Source: Streptomyces sp. M92 (GTDB lineage: Bacteria; Actinomycetota; Actinomycetes; Streptomycetales; Streptomycetaceae). Taken from it: a DNA stretch of 64,000 nucleotides. The stretch lies in NCBI RefSeq assembly GCF_028473745.1, contig NZ_CP101137.1, forward strand, positions 248,001 to 312,000. Direction: 5' to 3'. Of the stretch, positions 56,930-64,000 are shown one piece after another. The stretch's first letter is position 1. Each line of letters opens with the position of its first letter. The notes below the pieces were generated by a model. It had not been told where the DNA came from. It saw only the letters and a list, made by a program, of their open reading frames with translations, and ran no database searches. A program made the translations under genes and the position numbers.

Positions 56930-57754
56930 TCACCGGACGGCGGCCCGGCGGTAGGCCCAGGTCGCGACGGCCAGCGAGATCACGCCGACCCCGGCGCACA
57001 CCGCGAGGTCGCCGAGGACGAAGGCCCAGTCGGGCCGGTCCCCGAACGTACGCGCGAAGGCCTCCACGCCGTACGTCGAGGGCAGCAGGTCCCTCGCGAG
57101 GCGGACCACCTCGGGCATCCGTTCGGCGGGCAGCACGCCCAGCAGCAGCGCCGCCGACATGCCCAGCTGGCCGAGGAGGGTGGCGAACTCGGGCCGGGGC
57201 GCGAGCAGCCCCAGGGCCGCGCCCAGCCCGGCGAGCGCGGCGCCCGCCAGCGGGATCACGGCCACCAGCACCCACAGATGGGTCATCGGCAGCCCGAACA
57301 GCAGGCACCCGAACACCGCCGTCACCACGGTCCCCGGCACGGTGAAGGACGCGTACGCGCCCGCCGCGCCCAGCACCACCGCGGCCGGCGGCACCGGCAG
57401 AGTCGCGTAGTGGTCGAGGCCGCCGCTGGCGCGCAGCTGCCCGAAGTACTGGGCGAGGAGGTTCAGCGCGACGAAGGCCACGACGAGCACCGCCGATCCG
57501 GCGACCACGGCCCGCGCCTCGCCGCCGCCGTCCACGACGCCGCGCATCAGGACCATGATGCCGATCGACTGGAAGGTGGCCACGAACAGCAGCGGGATGC
57601 GCGCGACCCGGGCCCGGGACAGCTGCGCCCGGTACACGGCCACCAGGGAGGGCCACAGCCGCGCCTTGGGCCCGAGCTCGGCCGCGCCGACGGCGCCCTG
57701 CTCCTCGGCGGCCAGGGCACCGCCCGGCAGAACATCGGCGGGTACGACACTCAC
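56930..57754 (-). CDS. ABC-2 type transporter permease
   Basis: A 274-residue membrane subunit with six hydrophobic segments, of the ABC-2 exporter type. Motifs: LWPSLVAVYRAQLSRARVARIPLLF at the start, GGLDHYATLPVPPAAVVLGA with the typical short LPV-P loop, and VVRLARDLLPSTYGVEAF before the last helix. It pairs with the ATPase encoded 133 bp upstream on the same strand. The substrate (drug, lipid or small molecule) is unknown. In the permease frame the upstream region lacks a start codon, so the GTG at 57754 is the first usable start. Confidence 0.9.
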   Translation of the reverse strand: MSVVPADVLPGGALAAEEQGAVGAAELGPKARLWPSLVAVYRAQLSRARVARIPLLFVATFQSIGIMVLMRGVVDGGGEARAVVAGSAVLVVAFVALNLLAQYFGQLRASGGLDHYATLPVPPAAVVLGAAGAYASFTVPGTVVTAVFGCLLFGLPMTHLWVLVAVIPLAGAALAGLGAALGLLAPRPEFATLLGQLGMSAALLLGVLPAERMPEVVRLARDLLPSTYGVEAFARTFGDRPDWAFVLGDLAVCAGVGVISLAVATWAYRRAAVR

Positions 57755-57887
57755 GTCGCGCTGCTCCCCTTCGTCGGGTCCTTCGAAGCTCGCCGGCGGC
57801 CGGGCTCGTTCGTCACGGCCGTCCCGGTGGGTACGGATGCGGCGGCCGGTGTGCTCACCCTGCTCCCGCTGCTCGCCGTCGGAGTGC

Positions 57888-58907
57888 TCACGCCCTCACC
57901 AGCCCCTGCCGCGCGGCGCCGCCCAGGGCCAGGTACACGTCCTCCAGGCTGGGCGTGGCGAGGGTGAAGTCGTCCAGGGCGGCGAAGGCGGCGCCGCCGG
58001 TGACGGTGGCGACGACCGCGCGGGCCTCCTCGGGGGCGAGCCGGAGCGTCCAGCGGCGTCCGGACTCGGCGGCGCGGTCGCGCAGGGCGGCGACCTCGGG
58101 GACGTTCAGCGGTGCGCTCTCGCGCCACACCAGGTCGACGCGGACCTCGCCGGCGACCTTCTCCTTGAGGCCGGAGGGCGTGTCGCAGGCGATCACGCGT
58201 CCCCGGTCGAGGACGGCGACCCGGTCGAGGACGGTCTCGGCCTCGATGACGTTGTGGGTGACGAGCAGGACGGTGCTGCCGGACTCGGCGCGCCGCCGGT
58301 CGACGGCCGCCCACACGGCGCGCCGGGCCACGGGGTCCATGCCGGTGGTCGGCTCGTCCAGGACGAGCAGCGGGCGCTGGCCCACCAGCGCGGCGGCGAA
58401 GCAGGCCAGACGGCGCTGGCCGCCGGAGAGCTTCTTGATCGGGCGGGAGGCGAGCGGGGTGAGGCCCAGCTCGTCGAGGACCGCGTCCCGCTCGGCGCGC
58501 GCCCGGCGCACCTCCAGGCCGCGCAACCGCCCGGTGGTCTCGGCGGCGAGCGACACGGTCAGCTCGTCCAGGGCACTGGACTCCTGCCCGAGGTAGGCGA
58601 GGATGCGGGCAGCCCGCTCGGGGTGGCGCACGATGTCGTGGCCGAGGATCTCCACGCTGCCGCTGTCGGGCCGCATCAGGCCGGTCAGCTGGCGTACGAG
58701 GGTGGACTTGCCGGCTCCGTTCGGTCCGAGCAGACCGAAGATCTCACCGCGGCGGATGTCCAGGGTCACGTCGTCGGTGGCCCGCACCTCGGGAGTGGCG
58801 GGAACGCCGCGCCGGCCGCGTACCGCCGGATAGGTCTTGGTCAGTGCGCGCACCGCGCACACGGCATCGCCACGGGGTCGATGTGCCTGTGCCGCGCGCG
58901 TACTCAC
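57888..58907 (-). CDS. ABC-2 type transporter ATP-binding protein
   Basis: A 339-residue ATPase of the drug-exporter (DrrA-like) class. Walker A GPNGAGKST, signature LSGGQRRLACFAAALVGQ, Walker B LLVLDEPTTGMDP and the H-loop LLVTHNVIE are present. The N-terminus has an extra 35 residues (GDAVCAVRALTKTYPAVRG), and a C-terminal domain of about 90 residues follows the nucleotide-binding domain, as in DrrA-type proteins. It is an exporter ATPase for the adjacent permease. Confidence 0.93.
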   Translation of the reverse strand: MSTRAAQAHRPRGDAVCAVRALTKTYPAVRGRRGVPATPEVRATDDVTLDIRRGEIFGLLGPNGAGKSTLVRQLTGLMRPDSGSVEILGHDIVRHPERAARILAYLGQESSALDELTVSLAAETTGRLRGLEVRRARAERDAVLDELGLTPLASRPIKKLSGGQRRLACFAAALVGQRPLLVLDEPTTGMDPVARRAVWAAVDRRRAESGSTVLLVTHNVIEAETVLDRVAVLDRGRVIACDTPSGLKEKVAGEVRVDLVWRESAPLNVPEVAALRDRAAESGRRWTLRLAPEEARAVVATVTGGAAFAALDDFTLATPSLEDVYLALGGAARQGLVRA

Positions 58908-59028
58908 AAGGGACGAGACTACGGGGTCCGCCCCTCCGCCCCGCCCTCGGGTCCGCCCATAAGTGTCGATTCAGTCGCGGGAGGCACGGGGAGGGCCGGG
59001 AGCGACGCCGGGGGACACCGGAGGGGCC

Positions 59029-60246
59029 CTACTCCGGCGCGGGGGTGCGCTCGGTCGCCGTGCGGACGTCGACCTCGCGCCAGAAACCGGCCCGGATCGC
59101 GTACCGGTCGTGCTCGTCGATCTGGTCGTCCTTGTGGGCGAGCAGGCCGAAGCGGGCGGCGTAGCGCAGCAGCTCGCCGTCGACGCGGTGCGGGATGCGG
59201 GGGTACATCCCGGACAGCCGCTGCAGGTGGCCGTGGTCGCCGAGGCGCTCCAGCCAGCGGCGGGCGAAGACCTGGCCGACCTCGTACGGGTCGCCGCCGA
59301 CCGTGGTGATGTCCTCCTCGCGGTCGGCCCAGCGCTGCTCGGCCGTGGTGAGCTGGGCGAGCGTCGGCATGGAGGCGGCCTCGGCCGGTTCGGCGGCGGG
59401 CCGGTCGACCCAGCCCTTGTCGGAGGACCAGCGCAGGGTGGCCGAGGTCGGGGGGTGCGGGGCGGGGTGGGCGCCGGGGGCGCGCAGAGCGGCCAGGTCC
59501 TTGGGGGTGGGGACGCCCTTGGGGGGTGCCGCGCGTTCCGCGGTGCCGTTGCGCGCGGTGTCGGGCCGTACGGGGTGCTCGGGCTCCCGGGCGGGCCGCT
59601 CGGTGGTCGCGGAGAGGGCGGATTCGGGCAGCGGCGCGGAGAGGATCGCGGCGATCTCGGGGCGGGGCACGGGCGGCGGCGCGCAGACGCCGCCGAACTC
59701 CTTGGCGCGTACGGCCTTGGTGATCCACACGCGGTCCAGGACTCGGCGCTCGTCGGCCTCGGCGACCAGGTCCTCGGACTGGTTGTAGTCGCCGTCGGCG
59801 GCCTGGACGGCCCACAGGTGTACGGCGACACCGTGCTCCTTGGCGGCCATCATGCCGGGCAGCAGGTCGCCGTCGCCGGTGACGAGGACGACGTCGGAGC
59901 AGGCGCGGTTGCGGGCCAGTTCGGTGAGCTCGGCGTGCATGGCGGCGTCCACGCCCTTCTGCGCCCAGCGCCCGTCGCTTCGGGTGAGGGCACCGAGGCG
60001 GACGGTGACGCGGGGCATCACGCGCAGCCGGCGGTGCTCGGGCTGCGGGACGCGGTCGGGGGCACCGTCGAACCAGTAGATGCGCAACAGGGGCTGCTGC
60101 GTGTCCGACTCGGCGCGGTCGCGCAGACCCTGGATGAGGGCGGCGTGATCGACGGTGATGCGGGAGCGAGAGGGCTCACCGGCGAGGAGACTGGCGGCGG
60201 CCCCCAGCAGATACCCGGCGTCCACCAGGACGATGCAGCGGTCCAC
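59029..60246 (-). CDS. NYN-domain (PIN-like) protein, probable RNase
   Basis: A 405-residue protein. The NYN domain at residues 3-170 resembles LabA/DUF88 nucleases: VLVDAGYLLGAA with the first acidic residue, QKGVDAAMHAELTELA, and DVVLVTGDGDLLPGMMAA with the two catalytic Asp residues that bind metal. A Pro/Ala-rich linker follows (about 200-285), and the C-terminal third (about 300-400) has a helix-turn-helix-like character (FARRWLERLGDHGHLQRLSGMYPRIPHRVDGELLRYA). The GTG at 60246 has GAGG about 8 nt upstream and begins DRCIVLVDAG; a GTG at 60255 abuts the ribosome site. The substrate is unknown. Confidence 0.82.
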   Translation of the reverse strand: MDRCIVLVDAGYLLGAAASLLAGEPSRSRITVDHAALIQGLRDRAESDTQQPLLRIYWFDGAPDRVPQPEHRRLRVMPRVTVRLGALTRSDGRWAQKGVDAAMHAELTELARNRACSDVVLVTGDGDLLPGMMAAKEHGVAVHLWAVQAADGDYNQSEDLVAEADERRVLDRVWITKAVRAKEFGGVCAPPPVPRPEIAAILSAPLPESALSATTERPAREPEHPVRPDTARNGTAERAAPPKGVPTPKDLAALRAPGAHPAPHPPTSATLRWSSDKGWVDRPAAEPAEAASMPTLAQLTTAEQRWADREEDITTVGGDPYEVGQVFARRWLERLGDHGHLQRLSGMYPRIPHRVDGELLRYAARFGLLAHKDDQIDEHDRYAIRAGFWREVDVRTATERTPAPE

Positions 60247-60482
60247 GCGATCCACCCTCTTTCCGGGAGGTTTGCTTCGGGCTTCCTTCGAGTCTGCCCG
60301 ACCACGCGGAGGTTAACGGCGCGAACTCGATCTTCGGCGTGGCGTTTCCGCACCCCGCTGCGGATTCGGCACCCCGACGGGACGCGTCACGCACGGTAAT
60401 TGCCCGATATGCGTTCTTTGTTGGGCTGTGTGAATCTGAAAACGGCCCTGGCCCCTAGATCCCCCTCAGGAGGTAGATCACC

Positions 60483-60650
60483 ATGGCCAAGAACAAGAAC
60501 AACCGTGACCGTAAGCAGCCCGAGTCCGCGCGTACCCCGCAGTCCGCCGAGTCCGCCGTCATGGACCGCGAGGAGCAGCACTCCCCGCAGCTGACGACGC
60601 CCGGCGACGCCGCGTCCCGCAAGCGGCAGAAGCGTTTCGGCCACAACTGA
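60483..60650 (+). CDS. Small basic hydrophilic protein (55 residues)
   Basis: A 55-residue, hydrophilic, probably disordered protein (MAKNKNNRDRKQPESARTPQ ... RKRQKRFGHN) with basic ends and an acidic middle. AGGAGG 8-9 nt upstream is one of the strongest ribosome sites in the window, so it is likely well translated. Composition suggests nucleic-acid or ribosome binding; no family is recognised. It is followed by the terminator for convergent dnaE. Confidence 0.75.
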   Translation: MAKNKNNRDRKQPESARTPQSAESAVMDREEQHSPQLTTPGDAASRKRQKRFGHN

Positions 60651-60685
60651 CACCCGTGCGAGGGGCCGTGGCGGCCCCGCACCGA

Positions 60686-60719
60686 CGAGGGGCGCACCCG
60701 GAGGCCGGGGCGCCCCTCG
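60686..60719. terminator. Terminator between the small basic gene and dnaE
   Basis: Perfect 10-bp arms CGAGGGGCGC / GCGCCCCTCG with a 14-nt loop, between convergent genes. Confidence 0.8.
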
Positions 60720-60741
60720 CCCGTCACCGCTGCCGCACGGC

Positions 60742-63700
60742 TCAACCCGCCAGGCAGGACGGGCCCAGCAGCACCTTCAGGTCGCCGAACAGGGCGGGAT
60801 CGGGCTTGACCCGGTGCCGGTCCAGGCGCAGGACGGTCGTCTTCGTCGGCCCCTGGAGCTTGATCCGCACCTCGCTGTCGCCCCGGTGGTGGGTGAGGAT
60901 CTCGCCGAGGCGGCTGACCATCGGCGGGGTGACCCTGGTCGCCGGGATGGTGAGGACCACCGGCGCGTTGGTGCCCGCATTGGACAGGTCGGGGATCATC
61001 AGTTCCATCGCGACCAGCCGGGGCACGTCCTCGCGCTTGTCCAGGCGCCCCTTGACGAACACCACGGCGTCCTCGACCAGTTGTGTGGACACCAGCTGGT
61101 AGGTCGCCGGGAAGAACATGCACTCGATGGAGCCGGCCAGGTCCTCGACGGTGGCGATGGCCCAGGCGTTGCCCTGCTTGGTCATCTTGCGCTGGAGGCC
61201 GGAGATGATGCCGCCGATGGTGACGACCGCGCCGTCGCCGAAGTCACCGCCGGTGAGCTGGGAGATGCCCGCGTCGGCCTTGTCGGACAGTACGTGCTCC
61301 AGACCGAAGAGCGGGTGGTCGGAGACGTAGAGGCCGAGCATCTCCCGCTCCTGGGCGAGGAGGTAGGTCTTGTCCCACTCGTCCTCGCCGAAGACCACGT
61401 CGAGGCCGAAGCCCGGTTCGTCGTTCGTCTCCTCGCCCATGCCGCCGAAGAGGTCGAACTGCCCCTCGGCCTCCTTGCGCTTGACCGCGACCACGTTGTC
61501 GATCATCGGTTCGTACTGCGCGGTGAGGCCCTTGCGGGTGTGGCCCATCTCGTCGAAGGCGCCGGCCTTGATCAGCGACTCGGTGGTGCGCTTGTTGCAG
61601 ACGACCGCCTCCACCTTGTCCAGGTAGTCGGGGAAGGAGGCGTACTTACCCTTGGCCTTGCGGCACCGGATGATCGACTCGACCACGTTGGTGCCGACGT
61701 TGCGCACGGCGGAGAGGCCGAAGAGGATCACGTCGTCGCCCTGCGCGGCGAAGTTCGACATGGACTCGTTGACGTTGGGCGGCAGCACCTTGATGCCCAT
61801 GCGCCGGCACTCGTTGAGGTAGACCGCCGACTTGTCCTTGTCGTCCTTGACCGAGGTGAGCAGGGCGGCCATGTACTCGGCGGGGTGGTTCGCCTTGAGG
61901 TACGCCGTCCAGTAGGAGACCAGTCCGTACGCGGCCGAGTGCGCCTTGTTGAAGGCGTAGCCGGCGAAGGGGACCAGCACGTCCCACAGGGCCTGGATGG
62001 CCTCGTCGCTGTAGCCGTTCTTCCGGGCGCCGGCCTGGAAGATGACGAAGTTCTTCTCCAGTTCCTCGGGCTTCTTCTTGCCCATCACGCGGCGCAGGAT
62101 GTCGGCCTCGCCGAGCGAGTAGCCCGCGATGATCTGGGCGGCCTTCTGCACCTGCTCCTGGTAGACGATCAGGCCGTAGGTGACCGCCAGGACCTCCTGG
62201 AGGGGTTCCTCCAGCTCCTTGTGGATCGGCGTGATCTCCTGGAGGCCGTTCTTGCGCAGCGCGTAGTTGGTGTGCGAGTCCATGCCCATGGGGCCGGGGC
62301 GGTAGAGCGCGGAGACGGCGGAGATGTCCTCGAAGTTGTCGGGCTTCATCAGCCGCAGCAGGGACCGCATGGGGCCGCCGTCGAACTGGAAGACGCCGAG
62401 CGTGTCGCCGCGCTGGAGCAGTTCGAAGGTCGTCGGGTCGTCCAGCGGCAGTGACAGCAGGTCGAGGTCGATCCCCTTGTTGGACTTCACCATCTTGACG
62501 GCGTCGTCCATGATCGTGAGGTTGCGCAGGCCGAGGAAGTCCATCTTCAGCAGGCCGAGCGACTCGCACTGCGGGTAGTCCCACTGCGTGATGGTCACGC
62601 CGTCGGTGTGCCGGGTCCACAGCGGGGCGTGGTCGACGATCGGCTCGCTCGACATGATCACGCCGGCCGCGTGCACGCCCATCTGCCGCACCAGGCCCTC
62701 GACGCCCTTGGCGGTGTCGATGACCTTCTTCACGTCCGGCTCGTTCTCGTACATCGAGCGGATCTCGCCGGCCTCGCTGTAGCGGGGGTGCTCCGGGTTG
62801 GTGATGCCGTCGAGGTCGATGCCCTTGCCGAGGACGTCGGCGGGCATGGCCTTGGTGAGGCGGTCGCCCATCGCGTACGGGTAGCCCAGCACGCGCGCGG
62901 AGTCCTTGATGGCGTTCTTCGCCTTGATCTTGCCGTACGTGCCGATCATGGCGACCTTGTCGGCGCCGTACTTCTCCGTCACGTACCTGATCACCTCGAC
63001 GCGCCGACGCTCGTCGAAGTCGATGTCGACATCGGGCATGGAGACGCGCTCGGGGTTGAGGAACCGCTCGAAGATCAGGCCGTGCGGGATGGGGTCGAGG
63101 TCGGTGATGCCCATGGCGTACGCCACGATCGAGCCGGCCGCGGAGCCTCGGCCGGGGCCGACCGCGATGCCGTTCTTCTTGGCCCACATGATGAAGTCGG
63201 CCACCACGAGGAAGTAGCCGGGGAACCCCATCTGGATGATGACGTCCATCTCGTACTCGGCCTGCTTCTGGCGGTCCTCGGGAACTTGGCCCGCGAAGCG
63301 GCGCTCCATGCCGCGGCGGACCTCCTCCTGGAACCAGGTGACCTCGGTGTACCCCTCGGGGATGTCGAACTTCGGCATGAGGTCGCGCTTCTCGAACATG
63401 CCGGTGGTGTCGATCATCTCGGCGATCAGGCGCGTGTTGGCGCAGCCCTCCTGCCAGGCGTCGGAGGAGTCGACGGCGTACATCTCGTCCGTCGACTTCA
63501 GGTAGTAGCCCGTGCCGTCGAAGCGGAAGCGGTCCGGGTCGGAGAGGTTCTTGCCGGTCTGGATGCACAGCAGGGCGTCGTGGGCGCTCGCCTCGTGCGC
63601 GTAGGTGTAGTGCGAGTCGTTGGTGACCAGCGGGGGGATGCCGAGCTTCTTGCCGATCCGCAGCAGGTCCTCGCGCACCCGGTGCTCGATGTCGATGCCG

Positions 63701-64000
63701 TGGTCCATCAGCTCCAGGAAGTACCGGTCCTTGCCGAAGATGTCCTGGTAGTCGGCGGCCGCCTTCACGGCCTCGTCGAAGTGGCCGAGGCGCAGCCGGG
63801 TCTGCACCTCGCCGGAGGGGCAGCCGGTGGAGGCGACGATGCCCTCCGACCACTGGGAGATGGTCTCCTTGTCCATCCGCGGCCACTTCTGCAGCCAGCC
63901 CTCGGCGTACGCGTCGGAGGAGAGGCGGAAGAGGTTGTGCAGTCCCGTGCTGTTCGTCGCCCACATGGTCTTGTGGGTGTAGCCGCCGGAACCCGAGACA
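60742..64000 (-). CDS. dnaE: DNA polymerase III alpha subunit, N-terminus cut by the window
   Basis: Replicative polymerase catalytic subunit. About 1,085 residues are visible and the frame is open to the window edge; compared with usual DnaE1 (about 1,180), roughly the first 95 residues of the PHP domain are missing. The palm-domain catalytic sequence MPDVDIDFDERRR holds the metal-binding Asp residues, preceded by VGPGRGSAAGS. MGVHAAGVIMSSEP, LGVFQFDGGPMRSLL, GYAFNKAHSAAYGLVSYWTA and the OB-fold region VTIGGIISGLQRKMTKQGNAWAI near the C-terminus fit DnaE1. The extreme C-terminus ends SCLAG. No frameshift is seen. Confidence 0.97.
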   Translation of the reverse strand, partial: VSGSGGYTHKTMWATNSTGLHNLFRLSSDAYAEGWLQKWPRMDKETISQWSEGIVASTGCPSGEVQTRLRLGHFDEAVKAAADYQDIFGKDRYFLELMDHGIDIEHRVREDLLRIGKKLGIPPLVTNDSHYTYAHEASAHDALLCIQTGKNLSDPDRFRFDGTGYYLKSTDEMYAVDSSDAWQEGCANTRLIAEMIDTTGMFEKRDLMPKFDIPEGYTEVTWFQEEVRRGMERRFAGQVPEDRQKQAEYEMDVIIQMGFPGYFLVVADFIMWAKKNGIAVGPGRGSAAGSIVAYAMGITDLDPIPHGLIFERFLNPERVSMPDVDIDFDERRRVEVIRYVTEKYGADKVAMIGTYGKIKAKNAIKDSARVLGYPYAMGDRLTKAMPADVLGKGIDLDGITNPEHPRYSEAGEIRSMYENEPDVKKVIDTAKGVEGLVRQMGVHAAGVIMSSEPIVDHAPLWTRHTDGVTITQWDYPQCESLGLLKMDFLGLRNLTIMDDAVKMVKSNKGIDLDLLSLPLDDPTTFELLQRGDTLGVFQFDGGPMRSLLRLMKPDNFEDISAVSALYRPGPMGMDSHTNYALRKNGLQEITPIHKELEEPLQEVLAVTYGLIVYQEQVQKAAQIIAGYSLGEADILRRVMGKKKPEELEKNFVIFQAGARKNGYSDEAIQALWDVLVPFAGYAFNKAHSAAYGLVSYWTAYLKANHPAEYMAALLTSVKDDKDKSAVYLNECRRMGIKVLPPNVNESMSNFAAQGDDVILFGLSAVRNVGTNVVESIIRCRKAKGKYASFPDYLDKVEAVVCNKRTTESLIKAGAFDEMGHTRKGLTAQYEPMIDNVVAVKRKEAEGQFDLFGGMGEETNDEPGFGLDVVFGEDEWDKTYLLAQEREMLGLYVSDHPLFGLEHVLSDKADAGISQLTGGDFGDGAVVTIGGIISGLQRKMTKQGNAWAIATVEDLAGSIECMFFPATYQLVSTQLVEDAVVFVKGRLDKREDVPRLVAMELMIPDLSNAGTNAPVVLTIPATRVTPPMVSRLGEILTHHRGDSEVRIKLQGPTKTTVLRLDRHRVKPDPALFGDLKVLLGPSCLAG

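Noticed and set aside
57751..57891. 46-codon frame between the ABC ATPase and permease genes, with GTGA overlaps at both ends
   Set aside because: Ser/Thr/Pro-rich product without any recognisable feature; the overlaps can arise by chance in GC-rich DNA. Conservation would be needed to accept it.

Overview
The window is a high-GC (about 70% or more) chromosomal segment from a Streptomyces or close relative. Evidence: strong G/C bias at third codon positions, many GTG starts, GTGA/ATGA start-stop overlaps, TAGGCT-type -10 boxes placed for leaderless transcripts, a bifunctional PriA-type hisA, trpM, and the actinobacterial mini-protein bL37. From memory (not checked here) the gene order resembles the liv - pyk - gltBD - trp - his - dnaE region of Streptomyces coelicolor. 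It looks like core chromosome with a few accessory insertions.

Layout. 0-3.6 kb: end of a branched-chain amino-acid ABC importer (livH end, livM, livG, livF). 3.6-6.8 kb: an ANTAR response regulator, tRNA-Leu(CAA), a lower-GC free-standing LAGLIDADG-type endonuclease gene, and pyruvate kinase. 7-18 kb: a Tat-exported 5'-nucleotidase, a two-gene decarboxylase/N-hydroxylase pair of siderophore type, aminopeptidase N, chorismate mutase, a GNAT acetyltransferase, a small metalloprotease, a vWA protein and a rhomboid protease. 18.3-24.4 kb: glutamate synthase gltBD with a GlnR-like site upstream. 24.8-25.5 kb: a VIT/CCC1-type metal transporter with an iron-box-like site upstream. 25.7-33.5 kb: a tightly coupled six-gene operon of four ADP-ribosylglycohydrolase paralogues, a CaiB/BaiF CoA-transferase and a CitE/HpcH-like lyase; this is the best candidate for an undescribed system. 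33.6-42.2 kb (minus strand): trpE, three small membrane proteins, trpC, trpM, trpB, trpA, a DsbA-like protein and lgt, with hisI just upstream of trpE. 44-51.1 kb (minus strand): hisD, hisC, hisB, a 54-codon membrane protein, hisH, priA, a RidA-family gene, hisF and an MFS exporter. 51.3-64 kb: a beta-helix membrane protein, a helical-repeat protein, a Lon-N-domain protein, a YbaK deacylase, bL37, a membrane protein, an ABC exporter pair, a NYN-domain protein, a 55-residue basic protein and most of dnaE.

The core genes fit together metabolically: gltBD supplies glutamate, hisH and hisC use glutamine and glutamate, chorismate mutase and TrpE compete for chorismate, and PriA probably serves both histidine and tryptophan synthesis because no trpF is present.

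The intergenic space carries several tandem repeats: 7-bp units at 11.8 kb, about 140-165-bp units at 43.3-44.0 kb, 34-bp units at 52.9 kb and 45-bp units at 55.8 kb. There are also 72-bp in-frame repeats inside the first ADP-ribosylglycohydrolase gene. All functional statements rest on reading sequence and motifs; no database search was run.
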